Below, in pieces: positions 47,776-56,741 of a stretch of DNA of 64,000 bases. Source of the stretch: Nymphaea colorata (taxonomy: Eukaryota; Streptophyta; Magnoliopsida; Nymphaeales; Nymphaeaceae). Both the position numbers and the translations under genes were made by a program. Location: contig NC_045147.1 of NCBI RefSeq assembly GCF_008831285.2, positions 1,574,001-1,638,000 on the forward strand, in the 5' to 3' direction. The notes under the pieces were generated by a model. That model did not search any database. It was not told the DNA's origin and saw only the letters and a list, made by a program, of their open reading frames with translations. The first letter of the stretch is position 1. Each line of letters opens with the position of its first letter.

Positions 47776-47975
47776 GGGCCCGTTTGATGGGCGGGTGAAA
47801 GTTGGTGGGGGAGGAAGAATTTGTACGGGCGGGTGAAATTTCACCCGCCCGATTGAAAACCCATCAAACGGGATGGAATTCCACCAGTTTAACCCTAAAG
47901 GGAGCGGGTGGAATTCCACCCGCTCGAAAGTCCGAGCTCGGACTTTCGAGCGGGTGAAATTTCACCCGCTCGAAA
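47776..47975. repeat. Harbinger 5' terminus with stacked perfect palindromes
   Basis: After the TIR come four overlapping or adjacent perfect palindromes: 47826-47851 (26 bp), 47902-47925 (24 bp), 47917-47956 (40 bp) and 47944-47975 (32 bp). All are built from the GCGGGTGRAA / TTYCACCCGC motif found in the TIR. An inverted TIR copy, CCCATCAAACGGGA, lies at about 47861-47874. Confidence 0.95.
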
Positions 47976-49947
47976 TATATGTTTCGGGGAATCTACTTGC
48001 ACTCCGCTCGACCCCCCTCCGCAGCTCCTCCTCCCTCGTGCCTTCTCACTGTCGCACTCGCACCAGAGTAGAACCAGGTCTCACCGTCGCAGCTGCGCCG
48101 TCGCGTCTCCACTCCATCGCCGGTAGGCTTTTTTCCTTTCTCTCTCTGATTCCCTCCCTTTCTCCCTTTCTCTGATGCCCTAAGTTGTCGCTCCTTCCCC
48201 TCTACCACAGAGACTGTCTGCCACAGTTGCCTCTCTGCGCCGTCGCTTCTCTGCCACAGTTGCCGCTCCTTCCCTCTGTTACTGCCCGGTGAGTGTCTCT
48301 ATCTCTCTCGCTTCTGCCACAGTTGCCGGCATAGTCTTTGTTGTTTGGGCTTATGATTTGGGTGTTTACATTGAAATTTCACAGGGGATTTTGCCTTCCA
48401 CTTCTTCTCCCATTGAGGATCTTCGACGACTGATTTGGGCGTTTACATTGTAATTTCACGAGGGATTTTGCCTTCCGCTTCTTCTTCCATTGAGGATCTT
48501 CGACGAGCTGCTGCCAATTCTCGAAGGAGGTGAGCATTGGTTAATATAGTCATTGTCCACCAACGTCAAAGGAGGTCTTTCTTGATTTCTTGATCAAGTG
48601 CAGTGACTTTAAATTGTTTGCCATTTCATTACTGATATTAATGTCATAATGCTTATATAAATTCTGTTTCATTATATGGTCTGTAACTCTGTTTGTAAGT
48701 TGTAAATTTTTTTATTACAATATGTTTATTTGTCTATTTACAGTCTGTTTGTAACTCATTACAGTCAGTTCGTAATTTTTCAGTTTTCCTATGAAATAGA
48801 CATGCCATTTTATGATGACGATGAACATTTAATTTGGCAATGGAAAGCTTTCTAAAATCTTTGATGTGGGAAGTTTGATTTCTGTTTTTGAGAAGTCTGA
48901 TTTATGTTTCAGGCTTTTAGCTAATATCATGACTCATAAGTTCCATAATCAACACAGTTTTGTTAACATGTATAAAAGATGTGAATCATGACTAGCTAGA
49001 TCAGAATTTAACCCAATCCTGTCCAGACCAGTTCAAGTTCAAACCTTCTACTGTTTCGTTTTCTGAGTTGAAGCACTGTATGAAACACATGCAAACCAAA
49101 ATTCTTAGACTAAAACCTCTAAATCTATACTCTACAGAGTTGGGGTTGGAGGACGAGTCTTAGGCATCAACAGATCTCCATTGATCATATTTTTTAGCCT
49201 CCTCCCTACTTTCCTATGTTCTGATTCTGCAGACAAACGTTCATGTCAAGAACTTTGTTGAATTTGATATTCCATTGCTCAGACTGTTCACATATTTGTA
49301 AAGCTTTGAAACCATTACAATAACAGTTTGGCATTTAAGCAAACAGTAAGCTATTAAACGGGACAAGCATTACTTAGAAGATGAATTGATGTTAAATTCA
49401 TCGATTGTTAACATGTAGTTTGGCATCGATTGTTTGAGCAATGGAATATCAAATTGAAGTCAATATGCTCTCCAATTACAATAACAGTTTGGCATCAATT
49501 AGTTTTAGATGAGGTGTATAAGAAACTCTGATCATATTTTTAGGAGCAATCAAAAGCTATTTTCTGTTTTGTTTTTGAGAACTTGTTTTGTTTGCTTGCG
49601 TGACAATGCACATGCCTTGGTTGAAGAGGTGTGATGCATGTTTCCTTTTGACTGTGATGCATGTTTTTTTGGTGCCTATTATAAACTTAGAAGAATATAT
49701 ATGTATAAGCGGAGCTTGAAGAACCTCTGTGGTGCTTTCTTATATAGGTTTAATTTTGAGATGAATTTCCTTTCTTTTCTGTGTATCAATCTTCTAGTTA
49801 TGCTTTTAGTTGGCTATGGTGGGAACTTTATGTCATGCTTTTTCTTTTGGTTTCTGATGCTCCTTTGTGGTTGTTTCTCGTACAACTGTTGTTCATGTTA
49901 GATTTATAAAACTATTACTGTGAAGAATTATTATACAAAACGTTACC

Positions 49948-50259
49948 ATGGAAAACAGCGGTCCTTCAAGAGAAAATCTTACGTGGACTGAACCACAAAT
50001 AGATTACTTAGTCCAGCTTCTTGTGGAGCAGTCACGCATCCCTGGCATGAAATCCGGTGGAGGTTTGAAGCCTAAAGCATACACAGCTATTGAAAAAGGA
50101 ATGATGGATAGATTCGGTCCAGAATTCACGAAAGACAAAATAAAAAACAAATTGAAGTATTCCAAACCCAACTTGACAGTGATGAAGGAAATGTTGAACA
50201 CAAGTGGGTTTGGCTACGACCCAATTAACAAATGCATTGAGGTCGACCCCCAAGTATGA
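49948..50259 (+). pseudogene. Harbinger Myb/SANT-like DNA-binding protein (prematurely stopped)
   Basis: The ATG is in good context (ACCATGG). The 103 codons match the Myb/SANT-like domain of plant PIF/Harbinger partner proteins: WTEPQIDYLVQLLVEQ for helix 1, GGGLKPKAYTAIEKGMMDRF, KDKIKNKLKYSKPNLTVMKE, then GFGYDPINKCIEVDPQV. The next codon is TGA where the family has Trp (the usual phrase is VW-DYI), and NDYIE continues in frame after it. A single base change therefore truncates the protein. In Harbinger elements this partner helps the transposase reach the nucleus and bind the ends. Confidence 0.75.
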
Positions 50260-50479
50260 AACGACTACATTGAGATAAATTATGAAATTAATATTGTTAG
50301 GTTTTGTCTCACATGTATTTGCTTGTACAATATTTGAACACATGAATTTTTTTAGAAATTCCATTGATATTCCATTGCTCAAACTCATTTGTTGTCCCAG
50401 AAGGTACGTAGTTCCACCAACCAATTCACTCTTTTAAGAAGCATACATCAATGTATAAATAAATTGTATTCAATTGTAG

Positions 50480-50874
50480 GCAAATTTTATCTAGCTGAGA
50501 AAGAACTTTCGGCATGTTGAAAGGTCGTTTTCTAATATTGAAAATGCAAGTTCAGTATCCTTTTCAAAAACAATCTCAAATCGTTCTTCCTACATGTGTA
50601 CTGCACAACTTCATAATTGAACACAATCCAAATGCCGAGCAATTTGATGATGAAGATGCACCTTCGAGTGATAACTTCATCTTAAGCGAACCTGAAATTG
50701 CAAGCCAAACACATCAGCGAGGAAGCAACAATGCTTTGAGAGCAACTATATCATCCCAAATGTTTACAGATTATCAATTGAATAGTAAGTTTGTTTATAA
50801 ATGTTGACAATTTCTTGAGTTTGATTGTTTCATTTGTTTTCTTTTGAACAGGACAACAAAGATGATGCCCCGCC
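50480..50874 (+). pseudogene. Harbinger DDE transposase, C-terminal remnant
   Basis: The frame reads FGMLKGRFLILKMQVQYPF, then QIVLPTCVLHNFIIEHNP and an acidic tail (AEQFDDEDAPSSDNF). This is the end of the plant Harbinger DDE endonuclease domain (usually LK-RFPIL and VLHNF). A candidate acceptor ends at 50479. After DYQLN a donor GTAAGT (50786) and an acceptor AACAG (50851) allow a last short exon ending in TGA at 50873. The two Asp and the Glu of the catalytic triad lie in the missing part, so this copy is inactive. Confidence 0.75.
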
Positions 50875-51188
50875 AAAAGTACTATGTGGTTTTCGAAGGG
50901 CGTGAGCGAGGCATATATGACAGTTGGGAGCGGTGCCAACCATTAGTCTATCGGTACAAGGGTGTCATCTTCAGATCGTTTGATTCATTAGAAGTAGCAG
51001 AAAATCACATGCATGAGTATGTCCAGAACAAGTATGGTGTGCAAGTATGCAGGTCTCCACTCATTGAAGATGTCATCGCAAAGCAAGATATAGAAGACAC
51101 GAAGTTTGAAAAACAGAAGTGCAACCACAAATGTTGGATTACTTGTTTTGTGATTACATTTTTTCTTTGTTGGATATGTACTCATTAA
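50862..51188 (+). CDS. RNase H1 N-terminal-type domain protein with hydrophobic tail, carried by Harbinger element (108 aa)
   Basis: Tandem ATGs at 50862 and 50865 open an intact 108-codon frame ending TAA at 51188. Residues 6-53 (KYYVVFEGRERGIYDSWERC, then VYRYKGVIFRSFDSLEVAENHM) match the RNase H1 N-terminal domain (hybrid-binding, also seen in caulimovirus viroplasmin), keeping the aromatic and GIY-W pattern. There is no RNase H catalytic domain. Residues about 86-106 are hydrophobic and Cys-rich (CWITCFVITFFLCWICTH), a possible membrane anchor. The ORF starts ten bases after the 3' splice site of the last transposase exon and overlaps its stop. Related domains bind RNA/DNA hybrids or dsRNA; the role here is unknown. 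A frameshifted relative is at 32208. Confidence 0.72.
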   Translation: MMPRQKYYVVFEGRERGIYDSWERCQPLVYRYKGVIFRSFDSLEVAENHMHEYVQNKYGVQVCRSPLIEDVIAKQDIEDTKFEKQKCNHKCWITCFVITFFLCWICTH

Positions 51189-51669
51189 ACTTTTTTTTTT
51201 TTGTTGATAGTAGAAAATACACCCTTTTGTGGATTCGTACTCATTTAACTTTTGTAGAGATGTACTTTTGTGGATATAACTTTGTTATCCTTTTAAAGTT
51301 CATTTCGTCAACAATTTTTGTTTAATGTTTTTGGGAACAGATATATAACTTTTGTAGTTGTAGATGCTCTCAAGAAGGTGCTTTCTGTTGTAATGTGTTG
51401 CTGGATATTTCTTTTTACTTTTTGTTACATATATCATATGAATGGCCGTCTCTCAATGAACTGGCTGTATGGTGATTTGTTTTGGGATGATTCATGAAGA
51501 AATATATAATTTTTATGGGTAGCAAACCCTTTATGGGAAGTGGCTATGTCGAATAATTCCAGTTGTGACATTTTCTCATGATTGTGGCAACTTTGTATCG
51601 TGGCTTTAGATGTTTCGGCTTCTTGACACAAGCTATTGTGGGATTTATTTGAGTCGTGATCTTTTGTTG

Positions 51670-51960
51670 TTTTGGAAGATCACATTCCTACTCCTTCCAA
51701 CGTCAAATTGGGGAGGAGAAAAAAAAAAACAACATTTTCCAAGTTAAATTTTTTCTGTGCATCACAAAGGGTTAAATTTATCACGTTAAATTCTTCCTGT
51801 GCATCAAACAGGGTTAAATTTACCACGTTAAATTTCACCCGACAATCAAACAGGGCCTCATATTGGAAGAGGGTGAAATTTCATCCAGTAAATTTTTCTA
51901 GAAAAATTTACCATAGTAAATTTACCGCGTTAAATTTCACCCACCCATCAAACGGACCCC
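51670..51960. repeat. Harbinger 3' terminus with repeated TIR-like motifs
   Basis: Before the terminal repeat, GTTAAATTT plus ATCAAACAGGG-like motifs recur about four times (near 51735, 51785, 51825 and 51850). They are degenerate internal copies of the TIR module. Confidence 0.7.
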
Positions 51961-51963
51961 TAA

Positions 51964-52916
51964 AGGAGTTTGAAGTGAAGGACCGGAGTTTGCATCCTTT
52001 TTGTAAGCCAACCAATGACGAGAAACCTTTTCGAACGAGAGGTAACAAGTGCTTTGTACTAGAGAGATAAGCAGAACGGAGCATGTTAATCATGCATCTT
52101 TTGGGACAGCATGCTCAATAGCACTAAAGAGGAAAAGAAATAGTGGTTTTCCTCGCGTGCAAAACGACAGGATCAGTTACCCTGGGAAAGAGAAAGATAA
52201 GGAAAGGGAGAGAAAAGAAAAAAATGGTTTTTGGCGAAGTGTTGTAGCTTATCCTTTTAAGCTTGTACTTTGAACAAAATAAAAGATCTTTGACGTGGCA
52301 AAATTCTTCTCTAAGCCCATGTAATAAAAGAACCCCAAAATTGAAAAGGTGAAAAAGAGACACGGCAACCACACACTGTGTTTCAGGCCACTCGCTGCTT
52401 TCACCCTTTTCCCAAAGCTCGCCTTCTCCTTTCTTAATAAAGAAGTACTTGAAAAGTCCACCATGGCTGCCTTTGGCTTTTCCTTTTCAGTTGTTCTAAA
52501 ACCATGGTCCCCGCGCATCCCTCTTGCTGTTCAAAGTTCTCTCTTCCAGGGTCATTTGCCTTTGCTCTCAACCATAATTTCCTAACTTCTTTCCCTTCTC
52601 CTTTGCCTTTTGTGAAACGTGTTTTTTTCCCTGTTCACCAGTTACACATGCATACATGAGAGTGCAGGCTAAATTTATGCAACCATTATAACTAACTGAC
52701 TTAACGCAACTTGCTCCTCTTTTCTTCTAAACACATGCTGACGTCGGTACTGCATTTTACGGATCTCATTACACAGAAAGCGAGGAGTGTTTTTCTGCCA
52801 GATTCATAAAAAAGTGACGACTATCTCCCAAGGCGAAAACTATACTTGGAAAGAAATGTTTTAGTTGATGGATAAGAATGCCAAGATAGAAATTGACTCC
52901 TCCTGTTAACGTACTA
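51964..52916. other. Intergenic, no supported gene
   Basis: A 41-codon frame at 52463-52585 begins MAAFGFSFSVVLKPWSPR and superficially resembles a transit peptide, but nothing follows it. No other coding signal. Confidence 0.4.
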
Positions 52917-52919
52917 TAA

Positions 52920-53394
52920 GGGGTCGTTTGACAACAACACGTTGTCCCATGAATTTACCTAAGAAAATGGGACAAATTCATGAAATACTATGACATATCT
53001 TTTATGAATCTGTGCTGTTTTTTGAGACAGAATCATAGGACGGTAATAATATATTACTGTTTATAAATAGTCACTTAGGAGTCATATGGTAAATGGAATA
53101 CTTCGTAAGTGTTAATGAATCTGCCTAAAGTTTTGGGTAGATTCATGAGCACTTAATTCTAGTGTCCTATGAATCTCCTTCAATGTTTGGGGTAGTTTTA
53201 TGAAATACTCATATAATATTTCAACTGTTAAACAACCTCTTAAGGGTCATTTGGCGGTAAAAACATTTGTTTCATTATTTCATGAATTTGTCTCAATCAA
53301 TGGTAGATTCATAAAACACTTAGAATGTTCTAACTGCCAAATTTATGGTAGATTGAAAGAACACTTAGAGTGTTCTAACTGCCAAATGGCCACT
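52920..53394. mobile_element. Harbinger/Tourist-like MITE
   Basis: The left end GGGGTCGTTTGACA pairs with the inverted right end GTGGCCATTTGGCA (about 10 of 14 match). TAA flanks both sides (52917-52919 and 53395-53397). It is 475 bp with no coding capacity. It contains a tandem duplication of about 45 bp (53298-53388) built on 'ggtagatt...cacttaga(a/g)tgttctaactgccaaat'. Confidence 0.65.
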
Positions 53395-53397
53395 TAA

Positions 53398-53828
53398 CTT
53401 CACAGTTTGGAATAATGAAAGAGCCTCACAATTTGGAAAAAGAAAGGTTCTCTATAACAGATCAAGCCAACGTATTAAGATGACTTATTGGTTCTGTGCT
53501 CGCCACCAAGTGAAGCAACATGGTTTACTGGCTGCACCGGGAGTAAGAGTATAATCACTCTGATGGGGTTTCCTCCACAGATAGTCCTGCACTGGCCGGC
53601 GACCAGCTTGCCCAGAGAGAGAGAGAGAGCTTTTTGGTTATTTATCTAAGAAGATCGAGTTTGCTAGTTCAGAACTGCCTGCTCGGCATATGCTCTAATT
53701 GAAACATTCTCTGTTTGCACCGTTGAGCCATTACATAATTCCCTCTCAAAAAAATCCAAATTGTTAATTCTCGTCCCTAGAAGAAGGGAACTGCACCAAA
53801 ACTGTCACTTTCAAAAAGCAAGCGAGCG

Positions 53829-53869
<41 letters not shown>

Positions 53870-55384
53870 CAATTGGAATGCAGATGAACCAAAGTGGCTG
53901 GCGTAGTGAGGAGGGGCCAAAGTTGTCAGATGGCAGTCACTTTTGATTCATCCTGGCATCATATTCCTGGATGAACAAAAGTAGAGCTCCCCCTGATGAA
54001 GGTGTTCCCCACGAGGACCCTCATCTTCTTTCCCCTTTCACTTACCGTAAAATGGCACGTAGCCCGTGAAAATCGATCTGCTGAGGGAGAGAGAGAGAGA
54101 GAGAGAGCCGAGAAAGAAGCATTAGCACTACAACATTGCCAAGATCCTAAAGCGCTTCTGTCACCAACTTTCTTGTGTCGCTTTCTATGCTTATATTTCG
54201 TCTCTGTTCTTTTGTCAACAGAAAATTTTGTCACTCTCGATATCACCTCACACTTTTTAATCAAACAAATGTCGATTGTCTTACGTTTTCTCCATGTAAA
54301 AACCGGCAGCAAATGTCCAACGACAAAATTTACGCGCTCGGTTGTAGCACAATCTCTCTACCATGGCATTCGGACCCTTTATGAGGCAGGGAGACACCAA
54401 CCTCCTAAAATTAACGAAGAGTCATCCGGACCCTCTCTGAGGTAGAAAGAGATATCAACCTCCCGAAATTAAAGAAAAGATGTCAGAGGTCTGTCCCCTT
54501 CACCTCGGGAGTGAAATACTGTTGATAGCAGGAGAATGCCGCTCAGTGGTTCAGACCAAAGGCGGGAAGAAAACTAAAGCAAAAATAAAAGCAAAGTGGA
54601 GAAGGAATGGCGTCCCACTTATTGCACATGTAGAACAACTAACATTCATTATGGTGGGTCTCAGAGATGGTAAACAAGGGTAGAGGGGGGAAAAGGGTGC
54701 GGTAAAAGAAGGGGCCAGAAACAGAGGTAGTAAATCGTTGCAGACAGCAAAAGACTAAATGTGCTTGCAGGTCAGTTGACTGACTGGACCCTGTAGAGCC
54801 ACAGCAGCTGCGGACTCATGTTTTTGGTACTGAACTCTGACACTTGAGTAGAATCCCATCATCTGCATTAAAAAGAGGAGAGTGGAATTCACAATTTTCA
54901 GAATTTCTCAGAGAAAAATATCTGTAAGATGTTCAGAAGTAGGGTCGGAGACCCCAGTATACTGATCAACAAGACCACAGAATTATGCGAGTTCCGCCTA
55001 TTAACCGAAAACAGTGAACAATAATAGAGCATACAATGTAAGAAAGGCCAAAATAAAAAAATGAGAAGATTTGGACCAAATGAACCAAGAAGGAAGCTTC
55101 AACAAGGATGATGAAGTCCACAAACTTCCATGTATGCCAACGAAAATGAAATCCAACTACTAGTCTGAGAACCTTAATCAAAGTTTGTGCTAGAGGAACG
55201 GAAATAGAAAAAAAGAAACAAAGGAGACCCATAGCATCAAGAAGACGGGGAATCACGACAAGAGCTAAATGACGCTAAGCATCGAAAGACATGAAAACAG
55301 AGATGGTCATTGGCATGGTCAATGCATATGTCAGAATTTCGTTAACTTATCAAAGATGGTACTGGGAAGATTACCTGTTAGAAA
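53398..55384. other. Intergenic 3' of the GRF gene
   Basis: It contains GA microsatellites (53832-53866, 54085-54107) and the tandem duplication listed separately. The left part shows no gene. The part nearest 55385 is expected to hold the GRF 3' untranslated region. Confidence 0.5.
54372..54483. repeat. Imperfect 56-bp tandem duplication
   Basis: Units 54372-54427 and 54428-54483 share GGACCCT, TGAGG, 'caacctcc' and 'aaattaa' at matching positions and differ at roughly a quarter of sites. Confidence 0.75.
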
Positions 55385-56741
55385 TCATGCATTGGTAAAT
55401 GAGATGTCTGAAGAAGCCATGGGAATGGAGATTGAGAGCTGGGTGGTCGTGAAAGAGTTATCATTGGACTGATCCCCAGGAAGACAAGACCATGAATCCT
55501 TGGTCTTAGGCCAATCGTCAAAGAAACACCGAAGTGGCTGCACTTCTTGCACCTTCTCTTCTTTTACGTCTTTAGAATGCTCTGACATAAAATCTCTGCT
55601 CAGAAAACCATACTGGTGCTGCTGTTTTGAGATCCCTTCACTCTTCAGAAACTGTGGGAATCCATTCTGGAGGGTATAACCATCACTCTCTTTCTTCAGA
55701 TCAAGAGTGCCAAGTTTGAGCGGTGCCAAGCTCCATTGGTTCTCTTGAGAGGAAGCATCACTGGCTCCTGAGTCACCTGACCCCTTTGACAGGAAGGCAT
55801 GTTCATTTATATCTTGTCTCAGTGGATTAAAGTACCTGAAAGAGATGTACGCTTCCAATATTCAAGAAATTATATACATCGACCCTCTCATGACATCTAT
55901 GTGGATCTTCTTTTCCGGTTAGGTTCAGCAAAACCAAAAAAAATCTGATCAGCCAAGATATTTTGTGACTAAACGACTGGTTTCTGAGAGAATGAATTTG
56001 AGTCTGGAACTGGTACAGATGCATATACCTGTATTCTCTGTACGCTGAAGAGTATGACCCTGTGCCCAGCGTTAGAGGGGAAGAGGAAGAACGTGAGGCA
56101 TGCAATGCTTGAAACGAGGATGAAAAAGAAGAGGATGACTGGGCGGTTGAAGAAGAGTTCACTTCCACATGCTTTCTTGAACGGTTCCGGCCTCTGTGCA
56201 TGTGCCGCTCACAGTACTTGGAGTCCGGAAATGCATCCTTGGAGCACCTCCATTTCTTTCCGTCTGTTCTCCTGCATCTGCCAGGCTCAGGGTCTTCGTT
56301 CCTGCCAAAACCCATTCTCAAGCAACCCCACCCTGTCGGGGAAGAAAAGCAATGTTTTCAGAAGAAAAGGCAAAGCAAACTATCAAGCTAACACCCATTT
56401 CTTATTTTCATCTCCACATGGAAAGGAAAGGAAATCCACAGCACCCAGAGGATCACAAAATGGAGTAAATGCAAAACTTCCCAGACCATCAAACCGACAA
56501 AAGGAAAAAAGGAAAAGAGCAAGAAAATGATCCAACAGTTGAGAGGATTCAAAGAGGAGACGTTACAGTTGTTCTGGTGAAGCAGGGAAGGGGAGAATGA
56601 ATCAGAACTTCTTCGTATGGGCAGCAATAGTTCAGGAGGAACAGGGACTCCAGCCACCATGTATTTAAAGATGAGAGCCTGGTGCTCAAGTTCTTGCCAT
56701 TGCGAAGCAGTAAAAGGGGCTCTGCTTCTCGTGTTGATCAT
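55385..56741 (-). CDS. GRF: Growth-regulating factor transcription factor, GRF5/6-like (309 aa, three exons)
   Basis: Exon 1 is 56741-56567, exon 2 is 56332-56029 and exon 3 is 55835-55385, with GT-AG introns and consistent phases (930 nt in total). The QLQ domain lies at residues about 9-45 ([20 protein letters not shown]), which binds GIF coactivators. The WRC domain lies at about 72-115 with the C3H finger C78, C88, C99, H102 (CX9CX10CX2H) and the basic nuclear-localisation stretch RGRNRSRK. The [10 protein letters not shown] linker resembles GRF5/6 proteins. The C-terminus has an FFD motif (CFFDDWP, 263-269) and a TQL motif (291-293). The ATG used is the one giving the usual short N-terminus. 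It promotes leaf and organ growth by family knowledge. The miR396 site is in exon 2. Confidence 0.92.
56163..56184 (-). promoter_or_regulatory. miR396 target site in the GRF mRNA
   Basis: The plus strand here equals the mature miR396 sequence through TTCCACA and GCTTTCTTGAAC with one extra base between them. This is the bulge found in GRF targets. The bulged target base on the mRNA is A, where most GRFs have C, changing the codon to His (R-K-H-V-E). Pairing bases are kept, so post-transcriptional repression by miR396 is expected. Confidence 0.88.

Larger units (their letters stand above)
47776..51960 (+). mobile_element. PIF/Harbinger DNA transposon carrying Myb, transposase remnant and RNase H1-N ORFs
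   Basis: The left terminus (47776-47800) and the inverted right terminus (51935-51960) match over 25 bases with one indel and two substitutions. The element is flanked by the 3-bp target duplication TAA (47773-47775, 51961-51963), the hallmark of PIF/Harbinger. Three plus-strand coding blocks follow each other: Myb/SANT-like (49948), transposase C-terminus (about 50480-50870) and an RNase H1 N-terminal-type ORF (50862-51188). The region holding the DDE catalytic residues is missing, so the copy is non-autonomous. Both ends have extra internal copies of the TIR motif. Confidence 0.88.

Noticed and set aside
32208-51188. Idea that the viroplasmin-like domains are endogenous caulimovirus remnants
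   Set aside because: No coat, movement or pararetroviral RT motifs lie nearby. One copy is embedded in a Harbinger element behind the transposase exon, and both start at the same splice boundary.
52463-52585. Short frame resembling a chloroplast transit peptide (MAAFGFSFSVV)
   Set aside because: Only 41 codons, no continuing exon found and no conserved motif.
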